Assembly: GCA_910583935.1 (NCBI GenBank)
Contig: CAJTZM010000003.1
Location: 88,944-152,943 of the forward strand
Length of the DNA: 64,000 bases
Source: an uncultured Oscillospiraceae bacterium
GTDB taxonomy: Bacteria; Bacillota; Clostridia; Oscillospirales; Ruminococcaceae
Reading direction: 5' to 3'
In this document: positions 1-8,448 of the stretch, one piece after another
Layout: every line of letters begins with the position of its first letter
How positions within the stretch are numbered: the stretch's first letter is position 1
Translations under genes and position numbers: made by a program
Notes under the pieces: generated by a model
Databases searched by the model: none
What the model saw: only the letters and a program-made list of their open reading frames with translations
What the model was told of the DNA's origin: nothing

Positions 1-678
1 CGCCAGCTGGGAAACATCCAGCGTATCGCAGGGGGCCAGCGCCCGCCGCACAAATTCCAGAGACTTCCCGGTCTTTTGGCACCGGACGGCAGTTTTTATA
101 TCGGCAGTGGCCACCGTATGCTCGGCGTAAAAGGCCAAAAGCGGACACTCAGAGGACTTGCCGGCGGCCAAAATCGCCTGCAGGGCGGCCAGGTCGATCA
201 CGATGTCGCACAACTGACCGTCGCCGGTCTCCCGCAGAACGGCCAGCGCTTCCTCCGCCGCCGATGCCATTTGAGACGGGAGAGCGGAAAAATCATGCTC
301 CTCCACCGCCTGTTTAAAAACAGCCGGGTCAACGGTGCCGTTGGGATTATAGATATCCGCGCCCTGGGAGGGAGCGTAGTTCTCTTTAATTGCAGCCTTC
401 AGGTTATGATAGTCATTGGCGTATAAAAATACGTCGAAAACGCGCATATCCTCGACCAGTTCCCGCAGCTGCTCCCAGGTCTTATCCCGTTCCCCTTCCA
501 AAAGGGACTCGGGTGTTTGACTGGCAGAGCCGCTTCCCCAGCCCTTTTCATTCAGCATACGGATACATTCTTCATAGGTTTTGCAGGCCATCAGCTGTTC
601 TAGGGTGGAGGCACTAAAGCATGAAAGCTCTTTGGCGCGGATTCGGGCTACCGCATAAATATAATCGGGTTTCGCCAT
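1..678 (-). CDS. ntpC: V-type ATP synthase subunit C (partial)
   Basis: Subunit C (AC39/d type) is the central-stalk socket that joins the rotor ring to the catalytic head of a V-type ATPase. About 226 N-terminal residues are visible, starting MAKPDYIYAVARIRAKE, and the 3' end lies off the left edge. The start ATG is preceded by GGAGG at 7 nt. The YxYAxARIRA opening and the helical, acidic body fit the family; the identification also rests on its place directly after NtpE in a canonical ntpFIKEC order. The ABD catalytic genes would be expected beyond the window. Confidence 0.88.
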   Translation of the reverse strand, partial: MAKPDYIYAVARIRAKELSCFSASTLEQLMACKTYEECIRMLNEKGWGSGSASQTPESLLEGERDKTWEQLRELVEDMRVFDVFLYANDYHNLKAAIKENYAPSQGADIYNPNGTVDPAVFKQAVEEHDFSALPSQMASAAEEALAVLRETGDGQLCDIVIDLAALQAILAAGKSSECPLLAFYAEHTVATADIKTAVRCQKTGKSLEFVRRALAPCDTLDVSQLA

Positions 679-690
679 GATCCAACCTCC

Positions 691-1287
691 TTACTGGAAC
701 AGAAATTCCTGAACTTTATCCTGCAGCGCCTCCTGGCTGGAATAGAACAATGCTTCGAATGAACAGTTTTCCTCAATCCCGTCATAGTCCAGCACAAAGC
801 CTCCGTCCACCGGGCGGGTCTCGTCCGACAGGGAAAGGGATGCGCCGGCCACAGATTCGACCGCAACCTTCAGCTGCTGGTCAAAATCACCGGGGACCCG
901 GGCCAGATCTCTTTTGTTTAAAATCAGCTTTCCCTTTTGAGGCAGGGCGAACTTTCCGGCCATCTTGAAAATCAGGCTGAAATACGCTGCATCGTCCAGC
1001 GCCAAAAGGGATTCCCGGGCCGCCTGGATGGTCTCAAAGATCATCTGCTGTTTGGCCGCAAGAAGGACCTGCCGCCGGCGAAGGGATGCGCCGGATTGGG
1101 CGTTTGCCCCAATCTGCGCCACCTGCGCCTGTGTTTGCGCCGCTATCTGAGCCGCCTGTTCTTCGCGCTGTGCTTTTGCCGACGCCAGGATCTTGGACGC
1201 TTCTTCTTCCGCCGCAGCCTTCGTCTTTTGGGCGCTGGCTTTTGCGTCGTCAATGATTTGGGTCGTAATTTTCTCTAATCCTGTCAT
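691..1287 (-). CDS. ntpE: V-type ATP synthase subunit E
   Basis: This is a peripheral stalk subunit that pairs with NtpF to hold the catalytic head still against the membrane part. The protein has 198 residues: an Ala/Gln/Glu-rich N-terminal coiled coil (about residues 1-75, starting MTGLEKITTQIIDDAKASA) and a globular C-terminal domain. I chose the ATG at 1287 over the ATG 16 codons upstream because AAGGAGAG lies just before it and the family begins with this helix. It lies 12 bp upstream of the NtpC start. Confidence 0.92.
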   Translation of the reverse strand: MTGLEKITTQIIDDAKASAQKTKAAAEEEASKILASAKAQREEQAAQIAAQTQAQVAQIGANAQSGASLRRRQVLLAAKQQMIFETIQAARESLLALDDAAYFSLIFKMAGKFALPQKGKLILNKRDLARVPGDFDQQLKVAVESVAGASLSLSDETRPVDGGFVLDYDGIEENCSFEALFYSSQEALQDKVQEFLFQ

Positions 1288-1340
1288 ATGCCGGCTCTCC
1301 TTATAATCGTATTGGAAATCTGCTTCATAAGGCAAGCCGC

Positions 1341-1823
1341 TTAGATGTTCAGGCCGCCGATGCCGGTGATGGCCAGGATGGAAACCAGCAGCGCCAAGAT
1401 CGCGTAGGTTTCGACCATCGCTGCGAAGATGATGGCTTTACCTGACTGGTCAGGGCGTTTGGATACCAAAGAGATGCCGGATACGGCGGATTTCGCCTGC
1501 TTGAGTGCGGACCAGTAGCCAACGAAAGCCATGGGCAGACAGCCAGCTAAGTACAAAAGGCCCTTTGCCAGACTGATATCGCCGGAGCCGCCGAGAATGC
1601 CGATCTGGGACAGGGTGATGAATGCGATCAAAAGGCCGTAAATGCCCTGGGTACCAGGGAGCAGCTGAAGGATCAGAACCTTACCGAACTTGGAAGGATC
1701 GTCTGTACAGACGCCCGCAGCCGCCTCGCCGCCCATTCCTACGCCGATGGCAGAGCCGATACCGGCCATCAATGCGGCCAAAACCGCGCCGAGCAAAGCA
1801 AATACAATACCGAGATTATCCAT
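1341..1823 (-). CDS. ntpK: V-type ATPase proteolipid subunit K (Na+-type signature)
   Basis: NtpK forms the ion-carrying rotor ring. The protein has 160 residues in two fused hairpins (four membrane helices). The start is ATG at 1823 with AAGGAGG upstream. The E. hirae Na+ ligands L61, T64, Q65, Q110 and E139 align with L55, T58, Q59 (LLPGTQG), Q109 (SALKQAK) and E138 (AMVETYAIL). The alignment was made by eye against the remembered E. hirae sequence. It predicts Na+ rather than H+ coupling, which would suit an anaerobe using the enzyme as a Na+ pump. It overlaps the end of ntpI by 8 bp, indicating coupled translation. Confidence 0.95.
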   Translation of the reverse strand: MDNLGIVFALLGAVLAALMAGIGSAIGVGMGGEAAAGVCTDDPSKFGKVLILQLLPGTQGIYGLLIAFITLSQIGILGGSGDISLAKGLLYLAGCLPMAFVGYWSALKQAKSAVSGISLVSKRPDQSGKAIIFAAMVETYAILALLVSILAITGIGGLNI

Positions 1824-3843
1824 TATAAGTTTCCTCCTTGATGTTGTAATATTTTGTATGAACGGCAAACGGTTGGAACTGCCTTCCGCCGCCCTCATAA
1901 AACTTACCAAAAAACTCAACGAACTGCAAACGGTTGGTATGTACATACGCGCCCAGCAGGTTGATCGCCATATTCAGCGTATGCCCAACCAGGAAAATCA
2001 GGATGAATACAATTGCGCCGCCAATACCGCCGCCCATCATGCTGCCCATAGAGTTGATGACCGTGGCGATAACGCCGGTGGCCAGGCCCAGGGCCAGCAA
2101 ACGGGAATAAGAGAGTACGTCGGACAGATAGCTGGTCACGCCGTAAAGCCCATATGCGCCCTTCAAAAGCCGCTTAAAGGGATTGCGGGATTCCCGTCCG
2201 GCGGTGAGTATAATCCCTACCGCGCCGATGCCTGCCGCGACGATCCCCACAGTACCCGCTGTGGAAGGAAGGATAAACGACAGCTGCAAAATGCCGGGCA
2301 GCATTTCGGTGGAAAGGCCGAATACAATCAGCCCGATCAAAAGCATGTACCAAAAGCCCACATCGTACAAAATATCCATCCACGCTTTTTGCTTCGCGTA
2401 CTGGTAGGCTTTCATGGCCAGGCCGGTAAACAGGTGGATAATGCCCATCAGCATGGAGAACACCAGCATCCGCATAGGCTCCTTCACCGGTTCAAACCAG
2501 ATGGGCCCCAAAGCCACGTCCGGCCGACCGAAGAAGGTAGTCGCCACGACGCTGATTAAATCACCGAAAAAGCTGCCAAACATAAAGCCCCAGAACGCGG
2601 TAGAAATGCCGCAGTAGAAAAACATTTGCAGAGTTTTGCGCATACCGGACTCCATATTTTTAAACTTTAGCAGCGCAAAACCGCAGCCGATCACCATCAA
2701 AAGGCCATAAGCCGCGTCGGAAAGCATCAGCCCGAACAGGACGTAATAAAAAACCGACATAATGGAGCAGGGATCGACCTCCCCCCGGCCCGGCAGGCCA
2801 AAGGATTCGAGCACTCCTTCCACCGGGGCCGAAAAGGCGCTGTTTTTGAGCATGATGGGCGCGTCGACGGCAGGGTCGCAGTCGGATATCTCTACCGACA
2901 GATCAAAGCGCTTTTCCAGCTCGCTTTTAAGTCCCTCCGCCTTTTTGGCCGGAACATATCCGGTGAGAACGAACGCCCGCTTGGATTGCGCCAGCTCTCC
3001 AATCACGCCATACTTTTCCAAACGCATGGTAAAATAGTCGATCGCAAATTGGATATCCTCCCGCTGGCCGGAAAACGAGGCGATTTTCTCCTTTGCCTTT
3101 TGAATTTCCCCTTCTGCTCGAAGGACGCGGTCCTCCAGCTCTTCCTGCCGCTGCGCTGGCGAACGCTTCGTTGGGTTTGCCGGCTGCGCAAAGCCAATGC
3201 TGCGCAAAGCCTCCTCCACCTGCGCCGCGCCCTCTTTATGGCAAAGAGCAAAAATGCAGGTCTGGTTCTGAGAGGTGCTGACAATTTCCACATGTACCGC
3301 GGGAAGCTCAGGGTTCTGGGCAGACAGCTGTTCTAAAACAGCCTCCAGTCCCAGCCCGCCGGGGAGCGTACCGATAAAGGCGCTGGTTTTGCCGGTGCCT
3401 TTAAAGCGCATGGACAGATCCAGATCCAGCCAGGGACCAAGCGCCTCCAGCTGGCCCTGCAGCTTTACGATTTCCGATTTGTTTTCCGCAATACTGCGGG
3501 ATAGGGCCGTAATTTCATAGACAGCTTCCATCACCGCGTCGTATCTTTTAGAAAACGCGTCATAGTCCTTGTTGGTTTTGGGTTCCCGCCCTTCCAGCGA
3601 GGCGAGCATGGACTTTTTCTCCGGCGCATACTGGTCTAAAATTTCCAACGCCGATGCCGCCGCAGAAATATTCTTTTGAAAAATGGAACGGTTCGCAGAG
3701 GTATCCGTCCGGGAAAAAACGCTGTCTTGGGGCAAAACGGAATCCACCTCTACCACGCCGCGTCGCTGCAAAAGCTCTAATACCGGTTTGCGGTCTTTTT
3801 TTAACGCACAGATGCTTACTCGCTTCATCTGCAGTACCGCCAT
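1816..3843 (-). CDS. ntpI: V-type ATP synthase subunit I
   Basis: NtpI is the large stator membrane subunit (subunit a type) that forms the ion half-channels next to the K ring. It has 675 residues: a cytoplasmic N-terminal half of about 350 residues with coiled-coil stretches (for example around residues 225-265), then a C-terminal half with seven or eight membrane helices. The start is ATG with AAGGAGG about 11 nt upstream. Length is normal for the family. It follows NtpF with a 36-bp gap and runs into NtpK. Confidence 0.94.
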   Translation of the reverse strand: MAVLQMKRVSICALKKDRKPVLELLQRRGVVEVDSVLPQDSVFSRTDTSANRSIFQKNISAAASALEILDQYAPEKKSMLASLEGREPKTNKDYDAFSKRYDAVMEAVYEITALSRSIAENKSEIVKLQGQLEALGPWLDLDLSMRFKGTGKTSAFIGTLPGGLGLEAVLEQLSAQNPELPAVHVEIVSTSQNQTCIFALCHKEGAAQVEEALRSIGFAQPANPTKRSPAQRQEELEDRVLRAEGEIQKAKEKIASFSGQREDIQFAIDYFTMRLEKYGVIGELAQSKRAFVLTGYVPAKKAEGLKSELEKRFDLSVEISDCDPAVDAPIMLKNSAFSAPVEGVLESFGLPGRGEVDPCSIMSVFYYVLFGLMLSDAAYGLLMVIGCGFALLKFKNMESGMRKTLQMFFYCGISTAFWGFMFGSFFGDLISVVATTFFGRPDVALGPIWFEPVKEPMRMLVFSMLMGIIHLFTGLAMKAYQYAKQKAWMDILYDVGFWYMLLIGLIVFGLSTEMLPGILQLSFILPSTAGTVGIVAAGIGAVGIILTAGRESRNPFKRLLKGAYGLYGVTSYLSDVLSYSRLLALGLATGVIATVINSMGSMMGGGIGGAIVFILIFLVGHTLNMAINLLGAYVHTNRLQFVEFFGKFYEGGGRQFQPFAVHTKYYNIKEETYNG

Positions 3844-3879
3844 AGTTTGAGAAGCCTCCTTTCTGATAAATCGTGAATA

Positions 3880-4188
3880 TTAAATCAGTTCGGATAGGAT
3901 CATCCGGATGGCTTCTCCTTTTTTTGCCGAAGCGCTTTGCTGCAGAGCCTGAATCTCAGACTCAGCCGCCGCGGCCGCCTGCGCCAATGTTTCATCCGCC
4001 CTTTGACGCGCCTGCTGCAGAGCCTGGCGGCTGTCGGCACGGGCGCGAGCGAGCATCTGGTCCATTTCGTCTTTGGCCCGGCTTCGCGCTTCGGCTAAAA
4101 TCGAGGCGCTTTCCGCCTGGGCCTGCTGCTCGATCTGGTCCGCCTTCTGCTCCGCTTCACGGATTGCCTGAATCGTATCCTGTCCCAT
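3880..4188 (-). CDS. ntpF: V-type ATPase peripheral stalk subunit (NtpF/G-H type)
   Basis: The protein is 102 residues, almost entirely a coiled coil rich in Ala, Gln and Glu (MGQDTIQAIREAEQKADQIE...). It is expected to wrap around NtpE to form the outer stalk. It is the first gene of the operon, as in ntpFIKEC of enterococci. A ribosome site is present within the A-rich leader (AAAGCGTGG region), weaker than in the downstream genes. The sequence alone is low complexity, so the call leans on position. Confidence 0.85.
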   Translation of the reverse strand: MGQDTIQAIREAEQKADQIEQQAQAESASILAEARSRAKDEMDQMLARARADSRQALQQARQRADETLAQAAAAAESEIQALQQSASAKKGEAIRMILSELI

Positions 4189-4387
4189 TTTATCACCACG
4201 CTTTAATTTGATTTATAAAAAGGAGGTATTGTCCAGTATATTGGACTTGCGCCGCAAAAGCACCCAATACTTCCAATTTATCATTTTACAGGAGAAATGG
4301 AAAAAAAACAATAAAATCCGCGCTGGAATTGGAGAAAATGGACATTTTCGGAAGAATAACGGCATAAAACCTGTCGATTTTATAAAA

Positions 4388-4418
4388 ATTGTATAATTGT
4401 ACAAAAAAATTATACAAT
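4388..4418. promoter_or_regulatory. Inverted repeat in the ntp operon promoter region
   Basis: ATTGTATAATT (4388-4398) and AATTATACAAT (4408-4418) are perfect 11-bp inverted arms around a 9-bp spacer. They lie 200-230 bp upstream of ntpF in an AT-rich stretch (4200-4420) with no gene, and each arm contains TATAAT. This fits a promoter with an overlapping operator for the V-ATPase operon; the regulator is unknown. The same hairpin could also serve as a weak end signal for the aldehyde dehydrogenase gene, which stops 9 bp away. Confidence 0.45.
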
Positions 4419-4426
4419 AAATTGCT

Positions 4427-5803
4427 CTAATATAGACGCAAATATTTTTCCATCCAGGAAAACTTTTGGGCGGTATAAGGGGGATAACGCAGGTCCGGCT
4501 CCCATCTGCCCAGCCGATGGTATATCCCCTGCTGGTGGGAAAAGGTCAGGAAGCCGTATCTGCCATGGCTTTGGCCCATGCCGCTTTCGCCTACGCCGCC
4601 AAAGGGAAGGTAGGGGGATGCCAGCTGCAAAACCGTATCGTTTATGCAGCATCCTCCATAGGAAAAAGCGTTTTGCATAGCGGCCAGCACTTTTTTGTCC
4701 GCAGCAAAAAAGTATGCGGCCAAAGGGTGGGGATTTTTTAAAACGATTTGCACCGCCTGGTCGAGGGTATCAAAGGGCAGAACCGGCAGGATCGGTCCGA
4801 AAATCTCCTCCTGCATTACCGGCAGATCCAAAGGCGGGTCATCGACCAAGGTAGGAGACAGCTGGAGGGTCCTGGGGTCAGCCTCTCGGCCGAACAAAAC
4901 GCGGCATCCTTCCAGCAGGCGCAATAGACGCTGATAATGGGCTTTATCCACAATCCGTCCATAGTCCGGACTGGCCAGCGGATTGACGCCCAGAAGCGCC
5001 TCCGCTGCCGCGCGGCATTGCCTTACAAACACGTCCTTTACCGAACGATGGACCAGCACGTAGTCCGGCGCCACACAGGTTTGCCCGCAGTTGAGGATCT
5101 TCCCCCACATAATCCGCCGGGCCGCCGCCTGCAAATCAGCGGAGGAATCTATAATACAGGGGCATTTGCCGCCCAGCTCCAACGTGACGGGGGTTAGGTT
5201 TTTCGCCGCCGCTGTCAGGACCTTTTTGCCCACAACGCCGCTGCCGGTAAAAAAGATTTTATCAAACGGCAGCGCCGTAAGGGCGGCGGCGGTATCCGCC
5301 TCGCCCAGGCAGACCGACACGTATTCCGGCGGGAAAACTTCCCCCAGCAGGGCACAGATCGCCTGAGCTGTATGTCCTGCCAGCTCCGAAGGCTTGACCA
5401 CGGCGCAGTTGCCGGCGGCCAGGGCGCTTACCAGCGGGGACATACAAAGCTGGAACGGATAGTTCCACGGGGAGAGAATCAGCACCGACCCGTAGGGGAT
5501 CGGCCGGGTCCACTGCCGCCCCGGCCAATGGCTCAGCGGCGTCCTCGCTTTTTTTGCGCGGCTCCAGCTTTTTAGCCACCGCCTGGCAAAGCGAATTTCC
5601 TCCAAAACCAGGGAGATTTCGGTCATGTCAGCCTCCTGCCGGGATTTTCCCAGATCCCGGGACAAAGCGGCTTCAATTTCCGCCCGGCGGCTTTGGACCG
5701 CGCCCTCTAGCAACGACAGTGCCTCCTTCCGGAAGGGAACCGGCAGGGTGGCGCCGCTTTTGAAAAACGCCTGCTGGCTTTGCAGAATCCGCTCGTAATT
5801 CAC
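4427..5803 (-). CDS. Aldehyde dehydrogenase (class 3-like)
   Basis: This is an NAD(P)+-dependent oxidoreductase that converts aldehydes to acids. It has 458 residues, the length of the compact ALDH3 group. Visible catalytic residues are N114 (SPWNYPF), E209 (TLELGGK) and C243 (CGQTCVAPD). The start is GTG at 5803 with GGAG about 10 nt upstream. There is no targeting sequence. A GntR regulator ends 83 bp upstream on the same strand, so the pair may be co-transcribed. Natural substrate cannot be read from the sequence. Confidence 0.93.
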   Translation of the reverse strand: MNYERILQSQQAFFKSGATLPVPFRKEALSLLEGAVQSRRAEIEAALSRDLGKSRQEADMTEISLVLEEIRFARRWLKSWSRAKKARTPLSHWPGRQWTRPIPYGSVLILSPWNYPFQLCMSPLVSALAAGNCAVVKPSELAGHTAQAICALLGEVFPPEYVSVCLGEADTAAALTALPFDKIFFTGSGVVGKKVLTAAAKNLTPVTLELGGKCPCIIDSSADLQAAARRIMWGKILNCGQTCVAPDYVLVHRSVKDVFVRQCRAAAEALLGVNPLASPDYGRIVDKAHYQRLLRLLEGCRVLFGREADPRTLQLSPTLVDDPPLDLPVMQEEIFGPILPVLPFDTLDQAVQIVLKNPHPLAAYFFAADKKVLAAMQNAFSYGGCCINDTVLQLASPYLPFGGVGESGMGQSHGRYGFLTFSHQQGIYHRLGRWEPDLRYPPYTAQKFSWMEKYLRLY

Positions 5804-5886
5804 CTTTCACCCGCTCCTTTCCAAATTCCCGCCAAGCACAAAAGAGCCCCCGCTTTTCAGGATATCTTCCTTTGATGTGCTATTTT

Positions 5887-6582
5887 TTATAAAATCATTT
5901 TAAACTTATCCCCTACCACATACTGGACACAGCGGCATCCCGGCACCCCGTTCTGGTCGCTCAATTCGCTGTCGATTAAAAGCAGCGGATAGTCCCTTTG
6001 CACCGAAAGATAGCGGGACATCTCGTAGGAGGCGAAGGTCACCTCCAGAGAAATACGCGATTTTGTAAACCAGACGCCGTATTTTTCCCGCAGCAGCTCC
6101 AGCATGGAGCAATGGTTCAGGTCCTCGTCCAGCAGATAGGAAAAGGCTTCGGGAAAGTGGGAAATTTCCAGTTCCACCGGCACCCCGTCGGTAAAACGGA
6201 TGCGCTCAATCGCAATAATCTTAGCCTCCGGTCTGAGATCCAGAAAGGTCACGTCCTCCTCGTCTGGGTTCTTGATGACCGATTTAATCACCTTCGCGCC
6301 GGGCGTACAGCCGATTTCCCGGCACATATCCGTAAAGCTTCGGGCTGGGACAATATGATGGTTGTACTTTTTTTTGCTGACAAAGGTACCCTTTCCCTGC
6401 CGGCGCAGCAGCAGATTCTCCTTTTCCAGCTGCAGCAGCGCGCCCCGCACCGTATTGCGGCTGACATGGTACATCTCGCACAACTCCAGCTCGGTTGGCA
6501 GCTTCTGGCCCTGCTTATACCTGCCTGCATGGATATCCTCTTTAATCAGCTCCGCCATCTGCTGATACAAAGGAAGCGTCAT
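5887..6582 (-). CDS. GntR-family regulator, HutC/UTRA type
   Basis: This is a 231-residue DNA-binding regulator. The N-terminal winged helix (residues 1-70) shows LPLYQQMAELIKEDI, KLPTELELCEMYHVSRNTVRGAL and GKGTFVSKKK. The C-terminal 150 residues form a UTRA effector domain, which in this family usually senses a sugar phosphate or similar small ligand. I chose the ATG at 6582 because GGAGGGG precedes it; the open frame runs 31 codons further up without a ribosome site. Two dyads lie just upstream (6632-6687), which suggests autoregulation. It probably controls the aldehyde dehydrogenase gene that follows. Confidence 0.9.
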   Translation of the reverse strand: MTLPLYQQMAELIKEDIHAGRYKQGQKLPTELELCEMYHVSRNTVRGALLQLEKENLLLRRQGKGTFVSKKKYNHHIVPARSFTDMCREIGCTPGAKVIKSVIKNPDEEDVTFLDLRPEAKIIAIERIRFTDGVPVELEISHFPEAFSYLLDEDLNHCSMLELLREKYGVWFTKSRISLEVTFASYEMSRYLSVQRDYPLLLIDSELSDQNGVPGCRCVQYVVGDKFKMIL

Positions 6583-6631
6583 TTTTTCCCCTCCTTTCAC
6601 GGGCTGAACAGATTCTATATAGGAAATAGTC

Positions 6632-6687
6632 CCATCCAACTGGATGGAACCTTTTTCTGTACCCAGATGGTACATTTAGTATACCAT
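6632..6687 (-). promoter_or_regulatory. gntR promoter with candidate operators
   Basis: There are two dyads in the leader of the GntR gene: CCATCCA/TGGATGG (6632-6638 and 6641-6647), and ATGGTA/TACCAT (6667-6672 and 6682-6687), which encloses the palindrome GTATAC. On the minus strand TATACT within the second dyad can serve as a -10. HutC-group regulators bind GTATAC-like palindromes, so the second dyad is the better operator candidate. Confidence 0.4.
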
Positions 6688-6724
6688 AGAAAAGCGCTGT
6701 CCGCAGCTGTTTTTTCGAATCTTT

Positions 6725-7570
6725 TCAGTGTTCGCTGAAGCCTTTTCCGACAATTTCGCTGGAATTGGTAATCATGATGAAGGAATGGGGGTCCACCTGG
6801 CGGGCAAAGGCGCGCAGCGCCACCGCCTGATGCCGGCGGGTGGCGGTGAGGATAATATAGCGTTTTTTATGGCTGTAGGAGCCTTCCGCCACCTCGATGG
6901 TCGCGCCGCGCTTTAAGGTTTCGTGGATATATTGGGCAATGGGCTCCGGCGAATCGGTGATGATGGTAAAGAACTTTGACAGGTTGATTGACTCGATTAC
7001 CATATCGACCACCAGCGTTTTCAGCACCAGGCCCATGATGGAAAACAGGCCGGTCCGCATGCCGAAAACAAAGCAGGCGATAATAACGATCATACAATCG
7101 CTGAGGAAAAGGGCCTTCCCGATATCTACGCTGCTATACTTTTTCACAATCATGGCGACAATGTCGGTTCCTCCGGTAGAAGCGCCGATATTAAACAAAA
7201 TAGCAGAGCCCACCGACGGCAGTCCAACCGCAAAAAACAGCTCCAGCAGCGGTTCGTCGGTAAACGGAGTATTCATCGGCTGCACCCGCTCTAAAATCCA
7301 GACGATGCTGGACATCAACACGCTGGCATAGGCGGTTTTCGCCCCGAATCCCTTGCCAAAGGTCAAAAAGCCAAGCAGCAGCAACAGCATATTGACAAGG
7401 AAATTGATTGAACCGGTAGAGATTCCAGGGATCAGGGCGCCGAGAATTATGGAGATACCGGAAACGCCGCCGGTGGAAAAATGGTTAGGCATTTTAAAAT
7501 AGTACAAGCCAACAGCAACCAAAACGGTGCCGCCGGTCATCAAAAGAAAATCGCGCAGCTTTCGGTTCAT
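6725..7570 (-). CDS. YitT-family membrane protein (DUF161/DUF2179)
   Basis: This protein has 281 residues: an N-terminal membrane domain with five or six helices (to about residue 205) with the Gly-rich FSTGGVSGISIILG and NIGASTGGTDIVA motifs, and a cytosolic C-terminal DUF2179 domain (about residues 210-275). The family is widespread in Firmicutes; its transport role is not established. AGGAAGG precedes the ATG. It stands alone between the GntR gene and a terminator. Confidence 0.92.
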   Translation of the reverse strand: MNRKLRDFLLMTGGTVLVAVGLYYFKMPNHFSTGGVSGISIILGALIPGISTGSINFLVNMLLLLLGFLTFGKGFGAKTAYASVLMSSIVWILERVQPMNTPFTDEPLLELFFAVGLPSVGSAILFNIGASTGGTDIVAMIVKKYSSVDIGKALFLSDCMIVIIACFVFGMRTGLFSIMGLVLKTLVVDMVIESINLSKFFTIITDSPEPIAQYIHETLKRGATIEVAEGSYSHKKRYIILTATRRHQAVALRAFARQVDPHSFIMITNSSEIVGKGFSEH

Positions 7571-7671
7571 AAAAACCTTCCTCTCAAAACAGGGTGAATC
7601 AGCCTACCTCATCAGTATAAAAAATCCGGACCCATAAATCAACTGCTTTTTGTTTTACTGGCGGTTACTGC

Positions 7672-7709
7672 AAAAAAGCGTCCGGACTGTGGAGTCCGGA
7701 CGCTTTTTT
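7672..7709 (-). terminator. Rho-independent terminator of the flavodoxin-like gene
   Basis: GCGTCCGGAC (7678-7687) and GTCCGGACGC (7694-7703) form a 10-bp stem with a 6-nt loop. A6 on one side and T6 on the other let it work in both directions; it lies 9 bp past the stop at 7718. Confidence 0.9.
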
Positions 7710-7717
7710 ATATTTGC

Positions 7718-8146
7718 TTACTGATGGATGATATCAATGATGTGTTTTGCCCAGGTTTTGATGTCGGAAACGCTCTCGTCAGTAGCTTTCGAGCCAAACA
7801 GGCCAGATTTTACCGGGATCAGATGCGGCTCGTCGACCACGTTGATGTTGTTGGAGCGGATAATCCCCGCCAGCTCCTTGGCTGCTTCTACGCCGCCTTT
7901 GGTTGTAGCGCTGAACGCGACGTTCTGGCATCTTGCGTTATCCAAATTGCGACAGAAATCCACCAGCGCCTTTTTGGGTTTGGAAGCACCGTCGTCAATG
8001 CAGACCAGGATCAGCTTTTCGTTTTCCACCGGATAAGCGGGGGGGATCTGATCGGCCTTTACACGATACTCACGGGAAAGTTGCTCCATCAGTTCCTCCG
8101 CGACGCCCTCTGTTTTAAAGAAAAATACGCGCATTTTAAAATTCAT
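7718..8146 (-). CDS. Flavodoxin-like domain protein
   Basis: This is a small 142-residue alpha/beta protein with no membrane segment. The pattern of strand MRVFFFKTEGVAEEL, strand KLILVCIDDG, a central NVAFSATTKGGVEAAKEL and a C-terminal amphipathic helix (VSDIKTWAKHIIDIIHQ) resembles flavodoxin-fold proteins of Clostridia, but the classic T/S-x-T-G-x-T phosphate loop is absent, so FMN binding is not supported. GGAGG lies 9 nt before the ATG. Monocistronic between a promoter (8220-8248) and a strong terminator. Function not known. Confidence 0.6.
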   Translation of the reverse strand: MNFKMRVFFFKTEGVAEELMEQLSREYRVKADQIPPAYPVENEKLILVCIDDGASKPKKALVDFCRNLDNARCQNVAFSATTKGGVEAAKELAGIIRSNNINVVDEPHLIPVKSGLFGSKATDESVSDIKTWAKHIIDIIHQ

Positions 8147-8219
8147 TTTCCATAACCTCCAATGATTTTCCGTATTCGCCGCGATCTTTTATACCAAAAG
8201 TCAGGGGAAACGGCGCATA

Positions 8220-8248
8220 AATATATTCTACAACAGAAGGAATCGCAA
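8220..8248 (-). promoter_or_regulatory. Promoter of the flavodoxin-like gene
   Basis: On the minus strand TTGCGA (8243-8248), a 17-bp spacer and TATATT (8220-8225) lie about 75 bp upstream of the start at 8146. The 302-bp gap 8147-8448 otherwise holds only this and the divergent promoter at 8337-8365. Confidence 0.5.
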
Positions 8249-8336
8249 TTTCAAGTGGCTTTTAGCGGATAAGCGTAAATATTTTATGAACGCTCATCCG
8301 ATTTTTTCTTCCCTTCTGGGAAATTGTCTGTTGTCC

Positions 8337-8365
8337 TGTACAGAATCGGAAAAATCTGTTATAAT
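8337..8365 (+). promoter_or_regulatory. Promoter of the zinc-ribbon membrane protein gene
   Basis: TATAAT (8360-8365) with a weak -35 TGTACA (8337-8342) at 17 bp, 84 bp upstream of the start at 8449. Confidence 0.5.
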
Positions 8366-8448
8366 AATTTTCTATCAACAGATCTTGCGAAGGTTTGCGC
8401 CGGTTCCTGGCAAACAACAAAGGTCCGGCAGGAAAGGAAAAATAAGCA

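Noticed and set aside
1690..2559. A 289-codon plus-strand frame over ntpK and ntpI
   Set aside because: It is antisense to conserved membrane genes and lacks coding character.
6725..7570. YitT as part of the GntR regulon
   Set aside because: The genes have separate starts with a 142-bp gap and no shared operator motif is seen.
7718..8146. A true flavodoxin call
   Set aside because: The phosphate-binding loop typical of FMN binding is absent, so only a fold-level description is kept.
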